From JALZAI01 sp038207565 (lineage in GTDB: Bacteria; Actinomycetota; Actinomycetes; Mycobacteriales; Jatrophihabitantaceae): DNA of 64,000 nt. The translations under genes were made by a program, and so were the position numbers. The stretch's first letter is position 1, and each line of letters starts with the position of its first letter. Of this stretch, positions 25,314 through 33,830 are shown in pieces. Under the pieces are notes generated by a model. The model did no database searches, was not told the origin of the DNA, and saw only the letters and a program-made list of their open reading frames with translations. Location: positions 1-64,000 of the forward strand of contig JBBQZQ010000024.1 in assembly GCA_038207565.1 (NCBI GenBank), in the 5' to 3' direction.

Positions 25314-26386
25314 AGCCGGCCGGGGCCGCGGATTAGAGGTGTCGGGTGTGTGTCCGGATCGGGTCGGTGACGGCGCAGCGGGGAGTCTCCGCGTTGGGCC
25401 CATTCTATGAGTACAGCGACAATCAAGATGGCGCCGGTGATGACCTGTTGCCAGAAACTTTGTACACCTGCAACGGCGAGCCCGTTCTGGAGGGTCGCTA
25501 GGAAGATGACGGCGACGGCGGTGCCTCCGACGCCGCCGACACCGCCGGCAAAGCTCGTCCCACCTAACAGGACCGCCGCGGTCGCGTCGAAGATGATGGT
25601 CTGGCCGATGCCTGGGCTGACTGCTCCGACACGTGCGGTCTCGAGCACCCCTCCGAGCGCCGCGAGCGCACCGGCGATCGCGTAGACCGCGACGATGGTG
25701 GAGGGGACACGCACTCCCGAGAGCCGGGCGGCGACGTGGTTGCCTCCCACGGCGTAGACATCCCGACCGAAGTACGTTCCTGACAAAATCCACAACGCGA
25801 CCACGAATGTCGCGGCCATGATCCAAACCGGAATCGGCAGACCGGCCAGGTGGGAAAAGGCGATCCTGTCCAGCAGCGAGGAACTGATGCCGCGGGTCTT
25901 GGTGTTGGTGATCAGGTTCACCAGGCCGCGATACAGGGTGAGCGTGCCGAGCGTGACGATGAGAAACGAGAGCCCGAGGCGCCCGATGAGCACTCCGTTC
26001 ACCAGGCCACCGAGGCAGGCCCCGACGACGACGGTGACCGGGATCGACAGTGCAGCCGGCAGATGCAGATCAAGATTGCAGAGTCCGAATACGACACCGG
26101 ACAGTGCCAGTAGCGAGCCGAGTGACAGATCGAATCCTCCGGTGAGCATGACGAAGGTCAGCCCGATCGACACGACCCAGAGTATGGACGCACTCGTCAG
26201 GAGCGCCTCGACGTTGCTGTGCGTGAAGAAGCGCGGTTGGCTGAGGGAAAAGAACGAGAACACCGAGATCAGCAGAATCAGGACCACGAGAAAGCGTGTG
26301 CCGCCGGTGGCCTGGCGAACCAGGCGCGTCGCGGTCGACTGTCGAGGCGAATGCACGCCAGGACGTGGCTTGCTCTGCTCTGTCAT
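25310..26386 (-). CDS. ABC importer permease (ribose type)
   Basis: A 358-residue membrane protein of the RbsC/XylH type. It has an N-terminal cytoplasmic lead, about ten hydrophobic segments starting at FLVVLILLISVFSFF, the conserved TFVMLTGGFDLSLGSLLALSG block, LIVTLGTLTLYRGL and the inner-face GRDVYAVGGNHVAARLSGV coupling motif. The ATG at 26386 overlaps the stop of the ATPase gene (TGATG). It forms the channel with the ATPase and binding protein encoded just upstream. Confidence 0.9.
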   Translation of the reverse strand: MTEQSKPRPGVHSPRQSTATRLVRQATGGTRFLVVLILLISVFSFFSLSQPRFFTHSNVEALLTSASILWVVSIGLTFVMLTGGFDLSLGSLLALSGVVFGLCNLDLHLPAALSIPVTVVVGACLGGLVNGVLIGRLGLSFLIVTLGTLTLYRGLVNLITNTKTRGISSSLLDRIAFSHLAGLPIPVWIMAATFVVALWILSGTYFGRDVYAVGGNHVAARLSGVRVPSTIVAVYAIAGALAALGGVLETARVGAVSPGIGQTIIFDATAAVLLGGTSFAGGVGGVGGTAVAVIFLATLQNGLAVAGVQSFWQQVITGAILIVAVLIEWAQRGDSPLRRHRPDPDTHPTPLIRGPGRL

Positions 26387-27891
26387 CAGTGTCCCCCTAC
26401 GCAGTAGCTGGTGATTAGTGCCTCGCTGGCGTCGGCGCGATCGATCTGCGCGGCGACGCGCCCTCGGTACATGACCACGATCCGGTCGCACAGCAGTAGC
26501 AGCTCACTCGTCTCCGAGGAACTGACCAGGATGCCCGTGCCGTCGGTCGTGACCTGCTGGAGTAGGCGGTAGATGTCGGCCTTGGCGCCAACATCCACTC
26601 CCCGTGTGGGCTCGTCCAGCAGTAGGAGTACAGGCGTGGTGAGCAGGCATTTCGCGATCACCACCTTCTGCTGGTTGCCGCCGCTGAGCTGGCTGACCGG
26701 GGCTTCGATTGACGAGCATTTGATCAGAAATTCCCGTTCCGCCGTGGTCCCGAGCGCACGCTCACGTATCTTGTTGACCCGCCCGAGGGGATGTCGCCCG
26801 GCGTGACGGGCCATGAGCAGGTTCGCGCGCACGCTCATACTCAGCACGAGGCCGCGTAGTTTTCTCTCACTTGGTACGTAGGCCAGGCCGTGCCGCGCCG
26901 CGCGGACGGGACTGCGCCGTGTGTAGTGCCGTCCGGCTACCTCCACGTCGCCGCACCCGCCTTGTCGGGCGCCAAAGATGGCATCGAGCAGCTCGCTGCG
27001 TCCCGAACCCACCAGGCCGGCCAAGCCCACGATCTCGCCCCTGCCGACGGTGAGGCTGACATCGTGGATCGAGCCCGGGACCGAGAGACTTTGGATCCGC
27101 AGCGCGGACTCCGAACGTGGAACTCCCGGCGGCGAAGGTGACAGCTCCTCAAGTTCATGTCCGACCATCGCGTGGATGAGTTGGCGCTGGTCGAATTCGC
27201 CCCGGGCGCCGGCGGCGACGACGAGTCCGTCTCGAAGCACGGTGAGGTGATCGACGACCTCGAGTACTTCCTCCAGTCGATGGGAGACGAAGATGATTGC
27301 CGCTCCACTTTGTCGCAGTGCACGCATCGCCTGCAGTAAGGCGGCTGATTCTTCCTCGGGAAGTAAGCTGGTCGGTTCGTCGAGGATCAAGATTCGAACC
27401 TGCCCGCTGATGGCCCGGGCGATCTCGACCATCTGTTGCAGGTCTGGGGAGAGTGAACCGACGGGCCGTCGGACGTCCAGGTCTACCCCGAGCCGTTCCA
27501 GCACACCGTGCGCCAGGAGCATGGTGGCGCGCCAGTCGACTCTGCCCCGGCGGCGGGGTTTGACGTGTCCCAGCAGGATGTTTTCGGCCACCGACAGCGC
27601 CGGCACGAGCGTGGTCTCCTGGGTGACTGTGGCGATGCCGGCCGAGACAGCCTGGGCGGGGTCGGAGAATCGGACCGGCGCGCCGTCGAGCTGCAGGCGA
27701 CCGGCGTCTGGTTCAACCTGCCCGCTGATGATCTTCAGCAGGGTGCTCTTGCCGGATCCGTTCTCGCCCGCCAGTCCGAGGATCTGCCCGGCGTGCAGCG
27801 AAAGGTCCACCCCGCGCAGGGCTCGGGCCCCCCCGTAGGACTTGTGGATCCCGTGGACGGCGAGCAGCGGGCAATCGGTCGCAGGCTCCAT
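26386..27891 (-). CDS. ABC importer ATPase, two nucleotide-binding domains
   Basis: A 501-residue RbsA/MglA-type protein with two fused nucleotide-binding domains. NBD1 has GENGSGKSTLLKI (Walker A), LSPDLQQMVEIARA (signature) and LILDEPTSLLP (Walker B). NBD2 has the usual degenerate GLVGSGRSELL, an intact LSGGNQQKVVIAKCL signature and LLLLDEPTRGVDVG. The first ATG in context is at 27891. It powers uptake through the permease encoded next. Confidence 0.92.
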   Translation of the reverse strand: MEPATDCPLLAVHGIHKSYGGARALRGVDLSLHAGQILGLAGENGSGKSTLLKIISGQVEPDAGRLQLDGAPVRFSDPAQAVSAGIATVTQETTLVPALSVAENILLGHVKPRRRGRVDWRATMLLAHGVLERLGVDLDVRRPVGSLSPDLQQMVEIARAISGQVRILILDEPTSLLPEEESAALLQAMRALRQSGAAIIFVSHRLEEVLEVVDHLTVLRDGLVVAAGARGEFDQRQLIHAMVGHELEELSPSPPGVPRSESALRIQSLSVPGSIHDVSLTVGRGEIVGLAGLVGSGRSELLDAIFGARQGGCGDVEVAGRHYTRRSPVRAARHGLAYVPSERKLRGLVLSMSVRANLLMARHAGRHPLGRVNKIRERALGTTAEREFLIKCSSIEAPVSQLSGGNQQKVVIAKCLLTTPVLLLLDEPTRGVDVGAKADIYRLLQQVTTDGTGILVSSSETSELLLLCDRIVVMYRGRVAAQIDRADASEALITSYCVGGH

Positions 27892-27932
27892 GCTCGCGCC
27901 TCCACGGCAGCTGATCGGTGGGTGGGGCAGTG

Positions 27933-28994
27933 TCAGGAGCTGTGGGCCAATTCCTGGCTCCAGGTCGAGGTTGTGTTCACATTGTGTGCGTCGATGTACA
28001 TCGGCGGGCCGATCTTGGCCGTCTTGGCGATCGCGATGCCTTGCTTGACGTCGTACAGACCCCACAGGCCGAAACGTCCCAGACCGACCGCGTCGATGCG
28101 GACCGTGCCCTCAAGCTTGCCCTGCTTGACCGCGTCCAGGCCGTCGGTGCCGCCGTTCGCGCCGACGATGGGCATGCTCTTGTTCTGCTGGCGATCGGCG
28201 GCTGCTGCCCCGATGCCGGACGGGTCGTTATAGGGGAGCAAGCCTTGGATGGTGCTGTAGCGGGCAAGCACACCGGTCATCGCTGTCTCGCCCCCGGTGA
28301 CGTCGTCGGTAGCGTTGTCCACACCTCCGACAACCTTGATGCCGAACTTGCTGGACCACTCGCGCTGGAAAACGAGATACTGCTGGATCACGGGGCTCGG
28401 GATGCTGCTGGTGATCTGCGCGACCCGCTGACCTGGCTTCACGAAGCGCGCAAGTCCTTTCACCTGCAGATATGCCTGCTCATCACGCCGCTCCCATAGT
28501 TGGCTGGTGAGCGCGCCTATGTCGGTCGTGCTCTGGGAGTTTGCTTCAACTCCTATGACCGGAATCCCCGCGGCCGCTGCCTGCCGCACCAACGGCTCCA
28601 CCGCCTTCGGGTCCACCGCGAAAAGGAAAATGCCGTCGACCTTCTGGGCGAGTGCTTGCTGAAATTGGCTGACCTGAACGTCGGGATCGAATTTGGCGTC
28701 GTACACGGTGACGGACCCGCCGAGCGATTTGGCAGTAGCCTGCGCCGCGTCGCCGACTGCGGCGATGAATTCATTTGAGCTGGCGGGCTCCAGGTAGGCA
28801 ATCCGTAGCTTTCCTGCCCGGGGCTTTGGGTAGCCCACGGGTGCGGTCTGTTCCAGAGTGCCGGCGAACACGACGTCTCGCGCCGGCGCCGACCCGGAGG
28901 GTCTCACGGTGCGCGTGCCCGAGCTACACCCGGCTTGGGAGAACACCAGCAAGGACGCAACCGCCGCAGCGGCGCAGGCGTGGAGCGGACGCAT
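27933..28994 (-). CDS. Substrate-binding lipoprotein of ABC importer 1
   Basis: A 353-residue protein with a signal peptide and lipobox (LLVFSQAGCSS; Cys23 lipidated) and the type I periplasmic-binding fold: LRIAYLEPASSNEFIAAVGD, VDGIFLFAVDP, GIPVIGVEANSQ, GLLPYNDPSGIGAAAA and PIVGANGGTDGLDAVKQGKL. Related proteins bind sugars, but this fold also binds purines, autoinducers and other small molecules, so the ligand is open. It heads the operon binding protein, ATPase, permease, amidase, thiolase, DUF35. Confidence 0.9.
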   Translation of the reverse strand: MRPLHACAAAAVASLLVFSQAGCSSGTRTVRPSGSAPARDVVFAGTLEQTAPVGYPKPRAGKLRIAYLEPASSNEFIAAVGDAAQATAKSLGGSVTVYDAKFDPDVQVSQFQQALAQKVDGIFLFAVDPKAVEPLVRQAAAAGIPVIGVEANSQSTTDIGALTSQLWERRDEQAYLQVKGLARFVKPGQRVAQITSSIPSPVIQQYLVFQREWSSKFGIKVVGGVDNATDDVTGGETAMTGVLARYSTIQGLLPYNDPSGIGAAAADRQQNKSMPIVGANGGTDGLDAVKQGKLEGTVRIDAVGLGRFGLWGLYDVKQGIAIAKTAKIGPPMYIDAHNVNTTSTWSQELAHSS

Positions 28995-29043
28995 CGGGAC
29001 TCCAACTGTCGATGACGCGGGGCCGTATGGCCTGGGCGTCGCT

Positions 29044-29132
29044 ACCGTAGACAGACACGACGACGCCTGTCAACGCGCGTGGCAACTTTGTTGCCAAACA
29101 TGTTGACTGCTTACGGTGAGGCGGCCTACGAT
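29044..29132. promoter_or_regulatory. Divergent promoters with a symmetric four-part TGKCAAC operator
   Basis: TGTCAAC (29068-29074) and TGGCAAC (29080-29086) are followed, after TTT, by the inverted pair GTTGCCA (29090-29096) and GTTGACT (29102-29108), each pair with the 12-base period. The leftward promoter has TTGACA inside the first element (plus 29068-29073), 18 bases and TACGGT (plus 29044-29049). The rightward promoter has TTGACT (29103-29108), 18 bases and TACGAT (29127-29132). Confidence 0.7.
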
Positions 29133-29138
29133 CACGCA

Positions 29139-29528
29139 ATGTCGACGCTGGGTCCCTTGGATGTGGACCGGACATTCGTGCGGGCGATGAACGACGGAGA
29201 CGTCGAAACGATCATGTCTTTGTATCGCGAGGAGACGATTTTCGTTCAGGAACCGGGCTCTGACCCGGCGCGTGGTCTTGCCACTCTCCGGGAAATTACC
29301 GAGCGGTTTCTCGCCTACAACCCGACCCTGACGGTGCAGCTAAAGCAGTTCGTTCAGGCTGGCGATATCGCCTTGGTGTCGGTTCGATGGTCGCTCGCGG
29401 GTACAGACGCAGACGGTGCAGCCGTTTTGATCGAAGGAACGGATGCCAACGTTCTCCGGCAAACTGCCAGCGGAACGTGGTTCACGCTAATCGACAACCC
29501 TTTCCATGAGGAATACCTGGACCTATGA
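29139..29528 (+). CDS. SnoaL/NTF2-like protein
   Basis: Start chosen at the ATG at 29139, six bases after the -10 box, which implies a leaderless transcript; in-frame ATGs at 29079 and 29100 lie inside the operator. The 129-residue protein has the cone-shaped NTF2 fold pattern: FVRAMNDGDVETIMSLYREE, then PGSDPARGLATLREITERFL, IALVSVRWSLAG and a final GTWFTLIDNPF. Relatives include polyketide cyclases, ketosteroid isomerases and dehydratases. It resembles the protein at 36138, sharing the IDNPF end. Function unknown. Confidence 0.75.
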   Translation: MSTLGPLDVDRTFVRAMNDGDVETIMSLYREETIFVQEPGSDPARGLATLREITERFLAYNPTLTVQLKQFVQAGDIALVSVRWSLAGTDADGAAVLIEGTDANVLRQTASGTWFTLIDNPFHEEYLDL

Positions 29529-29665
29529 TCGTCGCCACCCCGCACTGCGCGTGACTGTCTGAGGGGTGTGATGGACTTTGCGGCAGTCCGTCACGGCATC
29601 GCGCGACATTAGGGTGCCAGTCCGGCCGCGGGACGCGGTTATGTCGGCGCCCCGAGCGGGACGAT

Positions 29666-31234
29666 TCACCCGCTGGACTGTGCACCTTGACTTGCTTGCA
29701 TCGCATTGCGGCTGGTTAGTTCGGCCCCGGCGAGGCTCGCGACAATTTCGCCGTTGCGGAAGACAAGGAGCCGGTCGACGGCATCGACAAGTTCGTCGAT
29801 GTCCGAACCCGCATAAATTGCGGCAACCCCGGCGTCGGCTTGTCGGCGGATGGCCGCAACCAGTCCCTCACGTGCAACAACATCAACACCCTGCGTCGGT
29901 TCAAGCAGTAGTAGCATCCGGGGCTGGCATTCGAGCCAGCGGGCGAGCAGGACTTTCTGCTGATTGCCACCGCTCAACTCGGCCAGCGGCTGTTGGGGCT
30001 GGCCGATGACCCCAAAGTTCGCCATGATCGTGCTGGTGTGCGCGGCCTCACGACGGAGCGAGAGCCCGCGGCGTGTGCAATGCCTTCCCAGGCTCACCAG
30101 GGTGAGGTTCTCGATGATGCTGGCGCTGCCGATCGCGCTATTGCGTGCGCGGTCCGGCGGCAGGTAGGCGATCTTGAGCAGACGTGCTTTTCTCGGCCGC
30201 TGCTCGCGCAAGTCGACGGTGTCGGCCCCGAGCTGCAAGTGGCCCCGAATCGCTCGCTGGTCGCCGAACAGGAGCCTGGGAACTTCCTCCCAGCCGGACC
30301 CGATCAGACCGGTCAGCCCGAGCACCTCTCCCTGATTTACCTCGAAGTCGATGTCGCGCACGCGAGGCGAGCAGAGGCGAGCCACGCTCGCGAGTCGTGT
30401 ACCGGCCGCCCGTTCTCGGTTTGGCTCGCGCACGCTCACCGAACTGCGATTGTCGATCGCGGAGACCAACTGGGTCCGCGACACGGTGCTGGTCGTGTCG
30501 TCCAGCACGACGGTTCCGTTGCGCAGTACAGTGACCTGATCGGTGTGTCGTTCGACCTCTCCCATGCGATGGGTCACGAACAGCACGGAGACGCCGGTTT
30601 CCGTTGCCCGGCGCAGCGCGGCGAACAGCCGGGCCACCCCGTCCGCTGCCAAGTAGGGCGTCGGTTCATCGAGAACCAAGATGCCCCGCCCGGGCAGGTG
30701 GTGACCGCTCAGCGCACGGGTGATCGCGACGAGCGCCTTGTCCGCCGGTTCCAGTGCCGCGACCGGAAGCAGGGGATCTAGGTGTCCGACGCCGAAGGAC
30801 AGGAGATCGTCGCGTACCCGCTCGCGTTCGACGCGCCAGCGCACACGTAACGGGGTTCCGGAGAATCGTCCGATGCACAGGTTCTCCAGGATCGTGGCGC
30901 CCTCGATCAGCCCGAGTTCTTGGTGAACGAAGAAAATTCCGCGCTTGGCTGCTTCGGCTGCCGCCAAGGGCAGCGGCAATGGCAGGCCGTCCATGGCGGC
31001 CTCCCCGCCGTCATCCGGGGTATAGAAACCGGCGAGGATCTTGATCAGGGTGGACTTGCCCGAGCCGTTGTGGCCAAGCAGTGCGTGCACCTTACCGGGG
31101 GTGATCGCCAGTGATACCCGGTCGAGCGCCTTACGGTCGCCGAACGTCTTGGAGATGCCGGTCAATGCCAGGCGCGGGACGAGCTGGTCGGATGGGTGCA
31201 CCCGCATAGTCGGCTCGCCCAGCGCCTGGGTCAC
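29666..31234 (-). CDS. ABC importer 2 ATPase with degenerate motifs
   Basis: A 522-residue RbsA-type ATPase from a GTG overlapping the binding-protein stop (GTGA). NBD1 keeps GHNGSGKSTLIKIL (Walker A) and LVLDEPTPYLAAD (Walker B), but its signature reads LEPADKALVAITRAL instead of an LS-xx-Q form. NBD2 keeps LSGGNQQKVLLARWL, but the Walker B strand reads MLLLLEPTQGVDV, with Leu where the Mg-binding Asp is expected. The last gene of the second importer operon. Whether it hydrolyses ATP normally is uncertain. Confidence 0.85.
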   Translation of the reverse strand: MTQALGEPTMRVHPSDQLVPRLALTGISKTFGDRKALDRVSLAITPGKVHALLGHNGSGKSTLIKILAGFYTPDDGGEAAMDGLPLPLPLAAAEAAKRGIFFVHQELGLIEGATILENLCIGRFSGTPLRVRWRVERERVRDDLLSFGVGHLDPLLPVAALEPADKALVAITRALSGHHLPGRGILVLDEPTPYLAADGVARLFAALRRATETGVSVLFVTHRMGEVERHTDQVTVLRNGTVVLDDTTSTVSRTQLVSAIDNRSSVSVREPNRERAAGTRLASVARLCSPRVRDIDFEVNQGEVLGLTGLIGSGWEEVPRLLFGDQRAIRGHLQLGADTVDLREQRPRKARLLKIAYLPPDRARNSAIGSASIIENLTLVSLGRHCTRRGLSLRREAAHTSTIMANFGVIGQPQQPLAELSGGNQQKVLLARWLECQPRMLLLLEPTQGVDVVAREGLVAAIRRQADAGVAAIYAGSDIDELVDAVDRLLVFRNGEIVASLAGAELTSRNAMQASQGAQSSG

Positions 31235-32370
31235 TTCAGCGACCACAACGACCGGTACTTCGTCTGGTAGTCGACGCCCGGGTACCAACTGTCGGGCTTG
31301 CCAGGGTCAAGGGTGCCCACATTGGAGGCGTCGAAGTTGCGCAACGGGATGTGTGCGTCCTGCGCTGCTGGATGGCCGGTCAGCACCCGCAGCACCTGGT
31401 CGGCCGCAGCCCAACCCGCCCACGCCGACGGGTTGCCCGGATCGGCGGTCAACGGGGTCTTCTTCGCGATATTGTCGATGATCCCTTGGCTGGCGTTATA
31501 GCTGACTACCCGCACCCGGTTGTCAGTGTGACTCGACCGCAGGCCGGTCAGTACATACGGCAATGCCCCGTCGTAGATCGGGAACAGGTACCCGATGCTC
31601 GGATCCGCGACGGCGGTGGTCGTCGCCGTAGTCATCTGCGACGCCCACGTGGCGACCGGGACATCCTTGACCGAGACGGAACATTCCTGCGGGCAGAACT
31701 CCTTCACCCCGGATGTGATCCCCTGAACCTCAGCGGTGTTGATTGCGCCGACCGTTGTTGCCTCGAAAATGACGCCTTTGAACGAGCCATTGGACTGGAC
31801 GACTGCCTGCGCGGCCATCAATCGTCCCGCGCAGCTATAGCAGAAGGACGTCTGGCCCGACAGCGGTGCCAGGGCCGCTACCCCGGACTCTTGCGTGGTG
31901 AACCCAAACACCGGCACGTGCTTGCTCGTCGCATAGTTCACGGCGCTGCTCACCCCGCCACTGGGAATGTCTTGAAGCATTATCGCCGCCGCGCCGGCAT
32001 CGGCCGCCTGGCGGATACCTCGATCGGCAGTGCCCAGACTCGACTGGGAATCAAAGATTGATGTCTTCACGCCGTCAGCGTTCAGACCGGCTTTGAAGCC
32101 GGCGTACGTATCGGTCGAGAACGGGATTGACTGGTTGTCACTGACCCAGACGACGGACTTGCCAGCAGCTGGTCGCGCGTCGAACGCTGGTCCAGGGGCG
32201 GTCCACGTGACCTGGCCAGACGCAGCGGCAATGAGCGCCCGCGCCCGCGTCACGCCACTGCTGTCGGCTTTGTGCGTCGACACGCTGCCGGAACTGCTGC
32301 ATCCGGCGAGCAGTACGGTCACAACAAGCGTCACGATTCCAGCTGTCAACACGGTCCAGTATCGGTGCAT
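31231..32370 (-). CDS. Substrate-binding lipoprotein of ABC importer 2
   Basis: A 379-residue exported lipoprotein: signal MHRYWTVLTAGIVTLVVTVL followed by LAGCSSSG (Cys24 lipidated). The body has the type I fold (SVVWVSDNQSIPFSTDTYAG, AGAAAIMLQDIPSGG, VPVFGFTTQES, GYLFPIYDGALPYVLTGL) and two unusual Cys pairs (SFCYSCAG and FCPQECSV) that could form disulfides. It differs clearly from the binding protein of importer 1, so a different ligand is likely. Confidence 0.88.
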   Translation of the reverse strand: MHRYWTVLTAGIVTLVVTVLLAGCSSSGSVSTHKADSSGVTRARALIAAASGQVTWTAPGPAFDARPAAGKSVVWVSDNQSIPFSTDTYAGFKAGLNADGVKTSIFDSQSSLGTADRGIRQAADAGAAAIMLQDIPSGGVSSAVNYATSKHVPVFGFTTQESGVAALAPLSGQTSFCYSCAGRLMAAQAVVQSNGSFKGVIFEATTVGAINTAEVQGITSGVKEFCPQECSVSVKDVPVATWASQMTTATTTAVADPSIGYLFPIYDGALPYVLTGLRSSHTDNRVRVVSYNASQGIIDNIAKKTPLTADPGNPSAWAGWAAADQVLRVLTGHPAAQDAHIPLRNFDASNVGTLDPGKPDSWYPGVDYQTKYRSLWSLK

Positions 32371-32447
32371 GCTTCCTCTTTCTCAGTGGCCCAGTCAGGC
32401 TCGTGAACGGGGATTTGGACGTAGTGCCGTGTGCTGCGCGATCTCCA

Positions 32448-33488
32448 CTAGGACGTGGACCGTGTCTTCTTAAGCAATCGCGCCACCGTGATGGCGACGA
32501 CCAGGCTTGCCCCGTTGAAAACCTGGGTAGTCCAGCCGCCCTGGCCGAGCAGGTTCAGGCCGGTCACGCCGGTGACCAGGGTGTAGGCGGCGAAGAACGT
32601 CCCCCACGGGTTGAACCGGCCGGGCACAATCGCGGTAGCGCCCAGGAACACGGCCGCGAAGGTCGGCAGCATGTACCCGTCGGCTACCGTCGGCGCGGCA
32701 CTTCCCAGATAGCCCGCGAGCGTGAGCCCGGCGAACGCACTCAGGATGCCGCTGGCGACGAAGGCTCCCGACGTGATCGCGTTCACCCTGATACCCGACA
32801 GGCGAGCAACGGTTCGGCTGAGTCCGGTCATGTAGACGTATCGGCCGAGCGGCGTGTATTTCAGCAGGTACCAGACGGCGACCGTCAACACGATCGCGTA
32901 GTAGAAGACGAGTGGGAGGCCGAGGAGTTGATGACCTGCTAGGTCCGACAAGCCCGGCGACAACCCTGAGATCGTCTGCGCGGATAGTGCGTAGGACAAG
33001 CCAGCGAGAAGGGTGCCCATACCCAGGGTGACCACCACCGCGTCTATGCCCAATCCGACGATCAGCAGACTGTTCATCGCTCCAGCGGCGGCACCAATAA
33101 GCAAGACGGCGACAATCGTGACGAGAAGGGGCCAATGCAGCTTGGCATCCACGTAGCCGGCAGTGACGAAAGACAGTCCGAGCACGCCCGCGAAGGAAAG
33201 GTCGAATTGACCGACGGCGAGGCATAGAAGAAGACCGAGGGCGACGATGAGCAGCGTGCTCTGCGAAGCCAACGTCGTCTTCAACGTAGGCACGGTCAGG
33301 AACGTATTGGGTCTCAGCACCCCGAACAGAGTCACCTCTGCTCCCAAGACGAGTACGATCGCGTAGCGCTCGACAATGCCGCGCAGCGACGCTCGTCGGC
33401 CGGATCTAAGGGCGGCATCCGCGACGCCGTGTGAGTCGACCTCGGAATCGTCCCGTCGCGCCTTGCGCAAACCTGCTGTCACGACCAC
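32448..33488 (-). CDS. ABC importer 2 permease (ribose type)
   Basis: A RbsC-type permease of about 346 residues. The start is taken as the GTG at 33488 after GAGGGG; a GTG at 33482 is also possible. It has about ten hydrophobic segments, with LLCLAVGQFDLSFAGVLGLS in place of the TxGxDLSVG block, VVVTLGMGTLLAGL, and the coupling loop GRYVYMTGLSRTVARLSGI. It is the first gene of the second importer operon (permease, binding protein, ATPase), an order different from importer 1, and is preceded by an operator-controlled promoter. Confidence 0.88.
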   Translation of the reverse strand: MVVTAGLRKARRDDSEVDSHGVADAALRSGRRASLRGIVERYAIVLVLGAEVTLFGVLRPNTFLTVPTLKTTLASQSTLLIVALGLLLCLAVGQFDLSFAGVLGLSFVTAGYVDAKLHWPLLVTIVAVLLIGAAAGAMNSLLIVGLGIDAVVVTLGMGTLLAGLSYALSAQTISGLSPGLSDLAGHQLLGLPLVFYYAIVLTVAVWYLLKYTPLGRYVYMTGLSRTVARLSGIRVNAITSGAFVASGILSAFAGLTLAGYLGSAAPTVADGYMLPTFAAVFLGATAIVPGRFNPWGTFFAAYTLVTGVTGLNLLGQGGWTTQVFNGASLVVAITVARLLKKTRSTS

Positions 33489-33555
33489 ACCCTGCCCCTC
33501 GCCGAAGTGGCACGCTCGAGGTTCGGTCCCTCGCGGCCCTTGCGGCCGTGAGGGG

Positions 33556-33644
33556 AATGTAGGCGCGGTGCACTGGTCTGTCAACTCGGTTGGCAACATC
33601 GCTGTCGGGGCTGTTGACAGGACCGCGCGCCGCGCCCTAGCGTC
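33556..33644. promoter_or_regulatory. Divergent promoter region with TGKCAAC operator
   Basis: TGTCAAC (33579-33585) and TGGCAAC (33591-33597) repeat the 12-base-period operator. The leftward promoter is strong: TTGACA (plus 33579-33584, inside the operator), 17 bases, TACATT (plus 33556-33561). Rightward, TTGACA at 33614-33619 is followed 19 bases later by TAGCGT (33639-33644), a weaker match that would drive the PPOX operon. Confidence 0.65.
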
Positions 33645-33830
33645 GCCGACGCGATACTGCAGACGTTCCCCCGTGGGCGGAAGGCGACAGGGTTCGCGGC
33701 GTGCTCGAGCTGAGATCGGTTTCCGGCTGGCCACCCGCGCTCCGTGCCGCCCGTCGTTGCGGTCTGTCCTGGACGGCGTCGTGACTGGTGGCGCACGCGT
33801 TCTTCAACGAAACTGACTCTGGGGGTCCCC

